The notes under the pieces: generated by a model
Database searches by the model: none
What the model was told of the DNA's origin: nothing
What the model saw: the letters and a program-made list of their open reading frames with translations, nothing else
NCBI GenBank assembly: GCA_016630905.1
Contig: WBMQ01000006.1
Location: forward strand, 1,178,001 to 1,242,000
Reading direction: 5' to 3'
Origin: Capillidium heterosporum
Lineage: Eukaryota; Entomophthoromycota; Entomophthoromycetes; Entomophthorales; Capillidiaceae
Length of the DNA: 64,000 bases
In this document: positions 21,462 through 32,301 of the stretch, one piece after another
Position numbering within the stretch: the stretch's first letter is position 1
Layout: each line of letters begins with the position of its first letter
Translations under genes and position numbers: made by a program

Positions 21462-24045
21462 ATGAAGTTCTCACATACGGTACAGTTCAATGCAGTACCT
21501 GAATGGCAGCAACACTACATAGCGTAACTTTTCTCCAATAGCAATTCTAAATTTGTTTTTGTATAGGTACTCCAACCTAAAGAAACTCATCTACCAGATC
21601 GAGAAGGAATTGTTTTCCTTAACTACACCCAACCAATTCAACCAAGATGAAGAATCTTTATCCTTAGTTTCAGCAACTACCAAAGCCAACCAGAAATTTA
21701 TGCCCGCCTTGGACCAGGAACTTAAGAAGATAATAAGCTTCTACACGAGCAAGGAAAGTGAACTTTTAATCCAAGTTGACCAGCTGGAACGCCAAGTCGA
21801 CATAATAAAGAACAGCTATGATCAAGTTGACTCCAGCTATCTCTTTAGTACCATCCCCGAGAGCCAAGAACCCCAAGATCCAAATATGGACACCAGTTTG
21901 GGACCAGTACCCAACTTGGAATCGGAGTTGGTATCAGCTTCACTACTCAGTAGTTCCCCAAATATAGCCGAACATAGTCCATTGCAACGTTCCAACTCTA
22001 TGCGACCAACTTCGCAGTACACGCCAACTTTACGACCCAGCCAAAACTTGACGCGCCCTTTCAGCTTCAGCGGTAAAGATGGCAAGGACACCGGTTACAA
22101 GTTCAGCAACTTTTCCAGCCAGGGGCGTATATTAATGCTAACTAAATCCTGCATTGAAGTCTTTGTACAGCTGAGTGAGTTGAAGAATTTTGTTACGTTG
22201 AACTTCACGGGATTCACCAAAATTTTGAAAAAGTACGACAAAGTAACCAACACTACGGTTGCCAAGCCTTACCTGGGGCAGACCGTGCAGAAAAGTTACC
22301 CCTACTTGGATCAGACTAAGCAGAGGTTGGATGAATCCATTGGCAAAGCCCACACCATGTATGCCACCTTACGTGGTATCGATCCCGATATGGCCTACGA
22401 GGAATTGAAGACTCATCTGCGTGAGCACCTAGTCTGGGAACGCAATACAGTGTGGAGGGATATGATCTCTATGGAACGTAAAGCTAACGCTGTTGGGTTG
22501 AAAGTGGCCAGTCCTTTCGCCTCTACGATATCCTCTACAAAAGTCCTACGTCCGCGACTTGTATGCGGTCTCAGCTGGCCTTTACCCAACTACATTAGAG
22601 CAACTTTAACCATATTGATCTGCCTAACTGTCTTTTTCATAATGCTACGATTAGCTCCCTTCAAGAACATAGAGGCCAACAACTGTTTAGCTCTGTTAAT
22701 TTTAGCCTCATTGTTATGGGCAACTGAAGTCATTCCATTGTTTGTCACCGCACTTTTGGTCCCCTTCCTAGTAGTTCTACTCAAGGTGCTGAAGGACGAC
22801 GTAGATGGGCATCGCTTGACTGCACCCGAAGCTACTCATGTCATCTTTGCCTCCATGTTCTCACCTGTTATTATGTTACTTCTGGGAGGTTTCTCCCTAG
22901 CTTCAGCTTTGAGTAAACATCACCTAGCCAAGAAAGTAGCTTCGGCAGTCTTGGCCTTGGCTGGTACCAACCCTACCCATGTCTTGCTAGCCAATATGCT
23001 GGTAGCGACCTTTGCCTCCATGTGGATCTCCAACGTAGCAGCACCGGTCCTATGTTTCTCGTTGATCCAACCTTTACTACGTACTTTACCCCAGCAGTCT
23101 CCCTACGCCAAGAGTCTGATCGTAGGCATTGCTCTGGCCTCCAACATCGGGGGTATGGCCAGCCCTATCGCCTCACCTCAGAACGTCATTGCCATAGCTA
23201 CTATGAACCCATCTCCCTCCTGGTTACAGTGGTTCGCAGTTGCCATCCCAGTTTGCCTGCTAGGTGATCTGGTAGTCTGGTTGTTGCTACTATTGATCTA
23301 CAAACCTCAAGCCCACAATCTAACTATCAACCACATCCGCTATACACCGGAACGATTGACTTCAACCCAGATCTACGTCGTTTTTGTTACAGTATTGACG
23401 ATCGGATTGTGGTGTATCGCCAAACCATTGGAGCCTATAGTTGGTGACATGGGTGTACTGGCCATCCTGCCTCTCCTTCTATTCTTTGGCACCGGTGTCC
23501 TGAGCAAGGACGATTTCAATGGATTCCTGTGGACGGTCGTCATTTTAGCTATGGGTGGTATAGCTCTAGGTAAGGGAGTGTCGAGTTCCGGCTTGCTTAC
23601 CATCATCGCTTCTGATGTCCGACGGGTAGTAGGACATATGGGTCTCTACGGTATCACCTTGACCCTGGGTGCTTTCACTTTGGTAGTCACTACCTTTATC
23701 TCCCATACCGTTGGAGCCGTCATCATCTTGCCCATCGTAGCTCAGATCGGGTCTGCTTTGGAGGTTCCCCATCCCAACCTGTTGGTTATGGTAGTCTATT
23801 TTTATAAAACTCTGAATACTAATTTTTTGTTGAAAATGTAGAGTTCAGCTTTGGTATGTTCGGCCGCTATGGGACTTCCAGTTTCCGGGTTCCCCAACAT
23901 GAACGCAGCCCTTATGGAGGATGAGACCGGGCAGAGGTATCTATCGGTAAACGACTTCTTAAAGGCGGGCATACCAGCTTCCATCCTAGTTTACGGCATA
24001 ATCGCTACCGTTGGATACTTGGTTATGGTACTGCTAGGGTTCTAA
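21462..24045 (+). CDS. SPX-domain phosphate transporter (Pho87/Pho90/Pho91 type, DASS family)
   Basis: Exons 21462..21523, 21567..23790 and 23842..24045; introns of 43 and 51 nt; 829 aa. The first exon encodes the SPX start (MKFSHTVQFNAVPEWQQHYI), continuing YSNLKKLIYQIEKELFSL. The SPX domain, with an inserted Ser-rich loop, extends to about residue 290 (LREHLVWERNTVWRDMI). About 12 membrane segments follow, with the DASS signature ASNIGGMASPIASPQN. The last exon restores SSALVCSAAMGLPVSGFPNM, a conserved substrate-site hairpin. In yeast Pho87 and Pho90 are plasma-membrane low-affinity phosphate carriers and Pho91 exports phosphate from the vacuole. Sequence alone does not choose among them. 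SPX sensing of inositol pyrophosphates links it loosely to the IPK1 gene downstream. Confidence 0.92.
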
Positions 24046-24252
24046 AGGACTTGAAGGTATTGTTAAATTCGAAATTTCTTTTGGGATTAAAGTTTTGAAA
24101 TATATGTATTTAATTTTTTAACAAAAACATGGTTTGTATATCAACCGACTTTATTATTACTATTAGTATCTTCATAAATATATATACGTATATAAATTAA
24201 CTTGGTGACCAAGTTTGTAGAATTCAGCTTCGACCTATCGCATAAACGAAAA

Positions 24253-26102
24253 CTAACCGTTGAGGGGTGAACTATTGGAAGCTTCCAATAGTAAACTGGT
24301 CAACGACGGTCGACGCCGTGTCCTTGGGTAAGTGACATGGGAGGCTGACATGGACCGTTGCAATCCACTAGTGGAATAGTCGTTGAGGCTCGAGTAGCCG
24401 GGGCGGTCCTCCCCCTTGACGGTCAAATAATTGGGGCTACGTGTGCCACCTCTAATCTCAATACCACCTTCGGTGCGCAGTACGATACGATAGTCCACTT
24501 TATCTAGTTCAGGGAGGATCGGCGGTTGTGAGCTCTTACTTGAATCTATCTGGTAGGTTGACGGTTGCAAGGTGTTTGGTGTCGAGTAGTTGCCGTGCTG
24601 CATCAGCTTCGATTTGCTACTGCGACCTTCACCCCGAAACATGCTGGGGAGCCACCGCGTGAGTGGGGCGCTAGTACCGATGGAGCTAGGTCGGTCGGTC
24701 ACTAGACGATGCAATCGATCCTTGGCCTTAAGTGGTGGGTTCCCATCAACTGGTAGTTCGGGGGTACCATTGGGACATGGTTTCAAATTGGCCAACGAGT
24801 TGGAAGGCCGGAGCTGAGTCACCTTGGATGGGATTGATGTTGCTGCGCTTAGCAGTGGGGAGTCGATCGAGTTTACTGAGTCGATGCTGGGACGGTGGCG
24901 GTAGACCTTGGAGGTAGCGAATTGTACTTTAGCTATAGCGTTAGCCAGCAACGACGCACCACCGTTGCCACTCGTAGAAGGCCGTTTCGGTAGCTTCTCC
25001 AGGTGGCTGTTGAGCTGGCGTAAGTGACTGGGGGAATCTAAACTGAAACGTAGACTGGCCTCTGGGTACTCGTTGTCGTTGGGAGTGGACTGCTGTGGGT
25101 GATAGGATCTTGGGCGGTGGTGGTAAGTCAGCTTGTGGAGGTTGGGATACCGCGTTATGTCAATGGTGTAGTCAACATCCTGGTCCAATGTCCGCTGATC
25201 CAGCTGGTCTCGAACTTTACGTAGTGTGGCGAATACGGATTGGGTCATACTTCGGGTCTTGGCTACCTCTTCGTGGAGCGAAGCTAGCACTACATTTACA
25301 TTTAGCACCGAATAGTTGGTGGTAGGTTACCTGATGTAATACTTTTGAAGTTTTCGGTTAGTAATTGGTGGTTGTCTAGTGTAGATGCGAAAGCTGACTC
25401 GGCTGTAGTTTCGACCAATTTGATACTTGAAACTAACTGAGCCTTTGAATTGGGTTTAGAATGTATAACTATACATAGTCTTACCTGTCTTCTAGTTAAC
25501 TTACGCATACGGCAATAAATATTTTGGTTGTATTCATTACAAGCTTTGTACATGGATCTATTTAATTTGGAATCTATTGAAAATAGGGTTAGCATTGCTA
25601 TGGAAGTAGATAATTTACTTAGCCCGATTAACCTCGAATCAAGCCTATCCGTCTTGTCTCTATTACCCGATAATATTGGCGAGGCAACCCATAGAGAACG
25701 AGCAGCTAAGCTAGGTTGGTAGTCCGGGTTTACTATAGGTTCAAACTAAATATGCCAAAGTTAGTATTGAATTTTTAAAGAACAATAACTTTAATAAACT
25801 ATATTTACCCTTGGGATACTGTTCAGTTTCAAAAGTATGGGATCAATTGATTCATCTTCGGAGTAGTTGTTGACAACTAATATTATCCCCTGTAATAGCA
25901 AAGTAAGAAATGTAAAACTATATGTAGGTTGTACCTTGTCGTTTGGTAGTTGGTTTAAGGTGACGGAACTAGAGTTGGAGCTTATCGAGCCTGAATCTTC
26001 GATTACTTGGTTGCGTAGTCGACTTTTTTCATTAGGTGAGTTCAAGCTCGGGTTGTATCCTGCCAATTTGAATGGGGTAGGCGAGGCGTAGAAGGAGGTC
26101 AT
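24253..26102 (-). CDS. BORCS5/LOH12CR1-like protein with long C-terminal extension
   Basis: Exons, complement(24253..25289, 25331..25442, 25485..25745, 25809..25889, 25935..26102), 552 aa. The start is the first ATG (MTSFYASPTP). After a Ser-rich leader come GIILVVNNYSEDESIDP and ILLKLNSIPRFEPIV, which match the BORCS5 signature (VVVAQG, then VIKLQEIPTFQPLL). A helical region to about residue 220 then fits the rest of the BORCS5 domain. BORC couples Arl8 and kinesin to lysosomes in animals; a vacuole or endosome role is inferred here. Roughly 330 extra Ser/Pro/Arg-rich residues follow. The human N-myristoyl glycine is absent (the second residue is Thr). The first intron (45 nt) has no in-frame stop. 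The family call rests on pattern matching, not a search. Confidence 0.7.
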
Positions 26103-27451
26103 AGTTAATAAAGTAGGTTCTCCAAGTTGAGACAATGTTGAACTTAATTAAATGAGTAGCACTTTTCGATGTGGACCACGAACTACAAAAATAAACTTGG
26201 CTTGCCGACTCTTGGCTACAGTTGTCAAATAATTGAGATGAAAAAGGATATTCCTACTTTTCAATAAATCATATATCTAACCCTAATCCTACAACCAAAA
26301 TTGAACTTGAAACTTGGTGCAAATTTACCGTTAGGCTATTGTCACCTTAACTGTAGATTTCCATAACTTTGGTGCTTCCAGTTTAACTTAGTTTAGGCTC
26401 CACATGATGTCAAATTTTACCAACTAGATTCCACGACTGCAAAGTGATTTAAAAGTACTGATGAAAGGCTGGACCTGGCAGGTAATCTTGGTGGGTTTCG
26501 GACAAGCTGCCTTAAATTATGAGTAAGGTGGTTTAAGCTTCTCCTATCTGCCTGGGGGAACTCTTCTATAAAGAGTAGGAAGTTTAATTTTAGTGTGGAC
26601 TACCCAATAGATTTGGCAACGTGCTACAAGTATACTAGTGCAAATCTTAGCAAAGCTTTAGCCAATTTCCAACAAATATCGATTTGATGCCGATGAAGGC
26701 ACTGTACTTGAGTCTCTGTCCATTTCTTTGTACTGTAGCTACTTTTTCGTCTCGATATCGAGCTAGTATAGGTATAGTAATCAAATTTCCTAATAAACTA
26801 GATCAAATATGTTTGGTTTCTATAACCATGTTGCCTCTTGTAGATTATGGGGAAAAGAAAGAAATGTGCAGCCTGGGACCGTAGTAAATAATGGCTCTTG
26901 TATAAATTCCATATAAAGAAGGTTTTTATATCAAATATGGCATTAAAATAAACTATAGTTTACACAGTCTTTAGATATAAGTTGACTAATATTGCGACCA
27001 TTCGTTCAGAAATAAAGATATCACTGCTATTCATATGCAAACGTTTACTTTATACTAAAGGTCCATTCTGCTATCTAACTTTATATGTGATGGAATATAA
27101 TAGTAAGAGTTTTAATAAGCTAGAAGCTTTGAAAATATCGAATATATCAGTATTTCTTCCTAAAAAAGGTTAAAAACGCCTATTTACTTTAGTATAAGGG
27201 CAAACACTTACTTGGACATATCAAGGTGGTTGTAAAAACAAGTATCCGTCTGAAATAAAGATGGTCTTTTTGGTATACATTTTTAAGTTGGTATTCACAT
27301 ATTTTCCTATAAATTATCAGTTATACTTTTCATATCAACTAATAATAGAAAATATATCGATTTATATTATAACCAATATGTGAAAGTATTTTGATTTCAT
27401 ATAATTATACTGTCAATATTGTAAACTTATTGTATCAGTTATATAAACATG
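26103..27451. other. Intergenic; no gene seen
   Basis: AT-rich DNA upstream of the BORCS5-like gene. Small ORFs at 26684-26884 and 26982-27173 lack coding character. Confidence 0.55.
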
Positions 27452-27751
27452 CTATAGGAATCCAGATTGTTCGAGTACATACAATAAAAGTTGTGAAGAT
27501 GTCGCTAACCCTTGAAAGTCGAAAATCCTATAGGTACTTGACCACCGATTGAGATGTTCACGAAATTCCTTAAATTTAGGGAGATAGTCCCAATCGCTAA
27601 GGCGTACTGCAATATCTACTGGAGAATAGTAGAACCTAGAGGCCAATTTAAAAGGCCTAAAGCTACCTTTTGTATATGCCAAATCAGTGGGACTGATGGT
27701 AGTTATCGCAGCAGGTATTGAGAGGTTTTCAGCAGTAAAACGAACATCCAT
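27452..27751 (-). CDS. Hypothetical protein, 99 aa
   Basis: A single open frame from a good ATG (MDVRFTAENLSIPAAI) to a stop at 27452. Its composition is balanced (IFDFQGLATSSQLLLYVLEQ at the C-terminus) and reads more like real protein than most AT-driven ORFs nearby. No signal peptide, membrane segment or known motif was seen. It could be a small gene, or a leftover exon of a larger decayed gene. Confidence 0.35.
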   Translation of the reverse strand: MDVRFTAENLSIPAAITTISPTDLAYTKGSFRPFKLASRFYYSPVDIAVRLSDWDYLPKFKEFREHLNRWSSTYRIFDFQGLATSSQLLLYVLEQSGFL

Positions 27752-28514
27752 TTTTTGGTGAGGGTGAGCTATTGCTTTGTCAAATTTCTATCTGTAACAA
27801 GAAATCAAATTCATATTTCCTTTTTTGGACTCAAGTTTCGCCATAACCTATGGTAAAATCGCTTTTGCCATTTAATTGAAGGCATAGGAACTTTCATAAG
27901 ATGTTATAACGTTTGTTGTTACCCACCTGAACCACATGGCCATCAAGACTTGATAGGATATATTATCAACTGGTATATCCTTTGGTTTGTTCAATATTCC
28001 TACTATCAGATTCTGAAAGTTTTGAAGGTGTTTTCGATTATCTGCCTGAACACCTCAAAGCTTTAAAATGGGTGGATAGCCCATCGTAAAGCTTATATCG
28101 GTGGGACATATTTGGTGGTTAAAAGTTGGAGGCATATATATCTTTGCCAGCTTGCACTCCACCAAAACATCCTTTACCAGCTAGGATCTACTCCTCTCAC
28201 TTTTACGTTCGAACATTCGTCAAAGTTCACGAGACTACTTTATGTAACCAGCACCCAATTTATTCTACGAATCAGCCAGCGCCAAATACCTCTATTTATA
28301 GGTAGGTTCTCCCAGCACTTTGGTTAATTTTCCTACTACTTTCCAACTAACAAATCAGACCTCCTTAGGAAAAGTACATTGCCCTCAAATTCAATTTATA
28401 CTTTTTGCGGTCCATTTGGAACAAATTGGGAGCCACCAATCGATTGCCACCAAAGGCTCCAGGAGATTTAGAACTTTATTCCCATTTCCAGCTAATTTGT
28501 ACCATGGCTCATGG
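27752..28514. other. Intergenic; upstream of the small surface-protein gene
   Basis: No gene seen. Open frames that run through here into the following gene are chance extensions upstream of its TATA box and start codon. Confidence 0.55.
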
Positions 28515-28522
28515 TATAAATA
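28515..28522 (+). promoter_or_regulatory. TATA box of the small surface-protein gene
   Basis: TATAAATA lies 68-75 bases before the start codon at 28590, consistent with a strong TATA promoter and a 5' leader of about 40 bases. Confidence 0.6.
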
Positions 28523-28589
28523 CTGGCTGGAATCTTGGGTTGAATCGTTCTTTAGTTTTTACTTCCAACTCAAGTCAACTAATTACAAG

Positions 28590-28907
28590 ATGAAGTTCGC
28601 TGCCATCGCTGCCATCGCCATTGCCTCTGTTGCTGCTCACGGTGATTCTACTGAATCTAAGACCAGTTCTCCCTCCACCGCTACCGGTACCCCCAACCCC
28701 CACGGTGCCGCTAGCAACACCACTGGAGCTGCTGCCGGTAACTCGACTGGTGCCGCCGATAACTCCACTGCCAGCGGAAACAAGACCAACTCGACTGGTG
28801 CCGGTAACAGTACCGCAAACAAGACCGGTGCCTCTGGTGCCTCTGCCAACGCTCTCTACGTTGCCCCCATTGCCATCGCCGCTATCGTTGCTGCCTTCTC
28901 CCAGTAA
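28590..28907 (+). CDS. Small secreted, sequon-rich Ala/Gly/Ser/Thr protein, probable GPI-anchored
   Basis: A 105-aa protein from the ATG at 28590. It has a signal peptide (about residues 1-16, MKFAAIAAIAIASVAA), then a low-complexity body with about seven N-x-S/T glycosylation sites (NTT, NST, NKT, NSTG and similar), and a hydrophobic C-terminal tail (ALYVAPIAIAAIVAAF) typical of a GPI signal. Codon use is strongly biased to C-ending codons (GCC, ACC, AAC), far more GC-rich than its surroundings, suggesting very high expression. It is probably an abundant cell-wall or surface glycoprotein. No enzyme domain. Confidence 0.85.
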   Translation: MKFAAIAAIAIASVAAHGDSTESKTSSPSTATGTPNPHGAASNTTGAAAGNSTGAADNSTASGNKTNSTGAGNSTANKTGASGASANALYVAPIAIAAIVAAFSQ

Positions 28908-30293
28908 TTTATACAACCCTAATTAATAAATATTTGGTCTAGCCAGCATAGCTAAAATCAAGCATTACATTTCGAGTTTATCTTTATTTTCATATCTATG
29001 AATGTGTTGGAATATTTACATGCTATAAACACTTTAGCTTTAGTATAGTTTGGTTCTTTGCCTAAAGCTTGATGTTGGTATTTTCTTGGAGATAAGAATC
29101 AAAGCTTCTAAAACATTTAGGTTTACATGTATTCGTAACGTATATTTAGTTTATCTTTATATCATATTTATACTTTGTAAACCCAATGACAGGCTTGGCG
29201 TACAACTAGAAAAGTAACCTGTACTTCTAACCTTTGGAAATACATCTACATTAGTTTTGTTTTCGAAAGATTAACTTTTAGCTTGTAGTTGATAGATATA
29301 CAGTATATTTGCCACTACTATCTACTGAAGCAATATATTTTTATGACGATACTGTAATTATAGTAGTGTATTTATCCATCAAACGGCTACCTCGATTCCA
29401 CTAAAACTTGACCATAGGTGTCAAGGAGAATATAAAGTTTTGTCATAAGGCTATTGTTTCATCTCCATTACCTTTAATTGTCTTATATCTATAATGGTCT
29501 CTACGTCCTCGGATATATTCAGCTAATATTCATTTAGGCCCCAAAATAAAGGGCCCATGAGCCATTTAAAGATCCAATAGCTATTCATGTTCAGAAATAT
29601 ACGGAGTATTTCTAAAGTTTAGTATAGGCGATTTTTTATATAATTCTGAACGAAGAATATATGAACTTCAAGTGTAAAGTTTGAAATTTAAGGCCAACCT
29701 ACAACTTTCAAATATATACTTAAATATAATTAGATTTTAATGGTATATATATGTAAAGTTATATTTAAAACTTATAAGTTATTTATAAGTTTTCTGTCTA
29801 AATAGGATGATCTATTTGTTTTGAACTAAAATTTGAAATCCTAAAGTCATTAAAGACACCTCCTTCAAAATAAAAAGGTTAAATGGGAAATGCTCAAACT
29901 ATGGTGTACTAAAACTAGTCTAATACTCTGATACTTTGGCTTAAACTCCTGTTAAGTGTCTCAAGGAACCTAACCTTGAACAGAGTAAACTCAAACTTTT
30001 GATCACTCAAATTTAGTATCTTCAATTACGCCAACTTTTACCTCTGAAAAACTGCAGCTGTATATTGAGCTTAACAAGCTGGCAAATTACTTTTCAGTAT
30101 AGTCTTTACTAAAAAATATCTATTTGCAAAAAGAAACTGCAAAAATTAGGTTTGCATTCAAATGGCAGTTACAAAATAACGTACAGGAACCTGACACGAC
30201 TACATTTATACAAGCAAGCTTTAGAAATATAGTTGTTACAGACGGTTGAACACCAACAGTTCTTATTACTAGAGGATTTCAAACTAGATTACT
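28908..30293. other. Intergenic; no gene seen
   Basis: About 1.4 kb of AT-rich DNA with no coding-like frame, RNA gene or clear repeat. Confidence 0.6.
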
Positions 30294-30635
30294 ATGGATT
30301 TTAAGGAGACGATAGAGGCCGAATTCCAAGATATAAAGCGGATTGCCAACTACGGATTTCAAAAGGAAAGTTTGGTAAGGAAGGAATCGGACCTAATAGA
30401 GTTGAAGCTTTTGGAAGGGATCACTTTGGTTATCCAGCTCTCCTTACAGGGTTTTAAGGTAGGCTTATGTATTTTAATAAATATAAACATTTCATAGATC
30501 GTAGAGACAATTCCCGAGCAGGCTTACAAAGGGAAGATCTACGAGCAGTTCGACGCTATGCTCAGTGAAATAAGCCCCATGTACAGACAAACTTTTGCCA
30601 ATTTGCTCTACGATGGTCTCACCAAGTTGCAATAA
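30294..30635 (+). CDS. GSKIP-domain protein
   Basis: Exons 30294..30458 and 30498..30635, intron of 39 nt; 100 aa. The C-terminal half reads IVETIPEQAYKGKIYEQFDA, then MLSEISPMYRQTFANLLYDG and LTKLQ. This matches the GSKIP (DUF727) domain, where the human protein has [20 protein letters not shown]. The N-terminal helix (MDFKETIEAEFQDIKRIANY) matches the start of the same fold. Human GSKIP binds GSK3-beta and PKA; the domain also occurs in Clu proteins. Here it stands alone. Kinase binding is inferred from the family only. Confidence 0.8.
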
Positions 30636-30739
30636 ATAAATTGTATAAGCTAGTTTAAATCCATAAGCTTTATTGTGTTTAATGTCAAAAGCAAAATATA
30701 TGTGTCCACAAGATGTCTACGATGGAGCTATTATCCAGT

Positions 30740-31431
30740 TTATTTGTTAAGACGTTTACGCAGAGCTCTAGATCGCTTTCTTAACTTGTTGTACTTGTGC
30801 TTGTTCATCTTGAGCTTACGTTTACGTAGGACACTGGTCATCAGGTAACGGCGGTTGTTGGTTACCGATCGGCGGCGCCACTCCACTTTACGAAGCCCCT
30901 GCTCCAAGAATTCGGTTACGGCGCTGACGCTGTCTCCATTAAATTCGGACAATGAATCGATCTCTACCTCGATGTTCAAAGTTAGGGGGTTGAAGTAGCG
31001 TTCCCTTAGATTGGGTAAGGGACCTGAAAGATGTTAAACTACTATTTTCAAAAAATAAACTTACTTTTACCGGTTGGGCTTGCTTCCCAAAAGTTCTGGG
31101 ATTCAAATTGCTCCTTGGTGAGTTGGGGCAACTTTGACCAGTTATTGAAGGTGCCGTCTAAGCTGGCACCGATGAGGGGGTAGTCTTGGCAGTAGAATTT
31201 GGTGCTGGCCAGTCGGATTAGAGCTTCCTTCTCCCGGTTGAGGATGGGTCTCTCCATCTCATGCTCAGTTTCGGGTGCCCATTCCTTGACGGAGCTGTAC
31301 TGCTCTTTCCTATTCAAGCTTCGTACTGTAGTTACGTTCACAGCTATACTTTTCCTGAAATTGGAGTACTGATTGGTGCTCAAACTGCGTAGAGGCTGGA
31401 TAAACTGATTGTACTTTGTTAATCGCAACAT
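30740..31431 (-). CDS. Mitochondrial small ribosomal subunit protein mS38 (Cox24/AURKAIP1 family)
   Basis: Exons, complement(30740..31023, 31065..31431), intron of 41 nt; 216 aa. The N-terminus is a basic presequence (MLRLTKYNQFIQPLRSL). The C-terminal 35 residues hold the diagnostic basic helix: MTSVLRKRKLKMNKHKYNKL then RKRSRALRKRLNK, as in yeast Cox24/mS38 and animal AURKAIP1. This helix binds 12S/15S rRNA near the decoding site. The middle of the protein (FYCQDYPLIGASLDGTFNNW) is not conserved in families I know. It is tail-to-tail with the GSKIP gene, 104 bases apart. Confidence 0.85.
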
Positions 31432-32301
31432 GCTTAAAACTTCTAAATATAGTATCTACTTATTGTTGGGGTATTCTAATAGCTTGTACGATTCTCAGTT
31501 GTAGCTGAATTCCAAAAGTCGAAACCTTTATGTTGGTATCCCTACTATTTATTAGACCTAGGTGTGAGTTAGCCTTGAATTTGTCCCTAAGCAGCAATTT
31601 TTTGAAGTTCGAACGATTTCATTTTTTAGCTTTGAATTCTAGCCAATCAATGGGCAAGTAAAATACCATAAGCTCAATAGCAGAATATTAAGAGCTGAAA
31701 GGAATGTATATATGTAAAGAAACAATATTTGCTTACAAAAATAGTGCCTCGATAATTAAATAAATACATATACAATGTTTTTATTGTAGTTAATTGAAGA
31801 ATACCACGTTACTTAATTAAAACTAGTGTTGTAAAGGTATCTAGTGCTTTGCTATTTCGATCCATAGATCAGTATAAGAAGCTTCGATATATAGTATAAA
31901 TTTATTACTGTAACTACATATGAATTAGCATTTAAAAATACGCACGAGTACTGTGCATATATAGCTAAAAATAACGAACTTTTGAACCACGTTTTTTATA
32001 CATCTGGCTTTTACTTGGATGAAATACTACATATCAGCTTCCCAAAGCTAGAAAACTAGTCCTTGATATAGGTTAGGTAAAAGGAGTATACTACCATGTA
32101 CATTATAATGAATCTACTTAATATAATGCATTTTGACCTAATGCTTCCAGCATTTACAAGCCATGCTCAATAGATATATGTCTTCAATAGGCTAGTAAGG
32201 TATAGTATTAAAACGAAGATATTTGTACAGTAAACATAGTATTTACAAAGTGTAAAATGTAAAAAATCTGTACACTGTACATTTTATTATTTACAATTAA
32301 C
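31432..32301. other. Intergenic; no gene seen
   Basis: Upstream region of mS38 and 3' flank of the Kelch gene. AT-rich, no coding-like frame. Confidence 0.6.

Noticed and set aside
21553-21566. Non-ATG start of the phosphate transporter at 21553
   Set aside because: This is intron sequence; the spliced first exon at 21462 supplies the true SPX N-terminus.
28320-28589. In-frame upstream extension of the small surface protein
   Set aside because: A TATA box at 28515 and a clean signal peptide at the 28590 ATG make the longer form unlikely.
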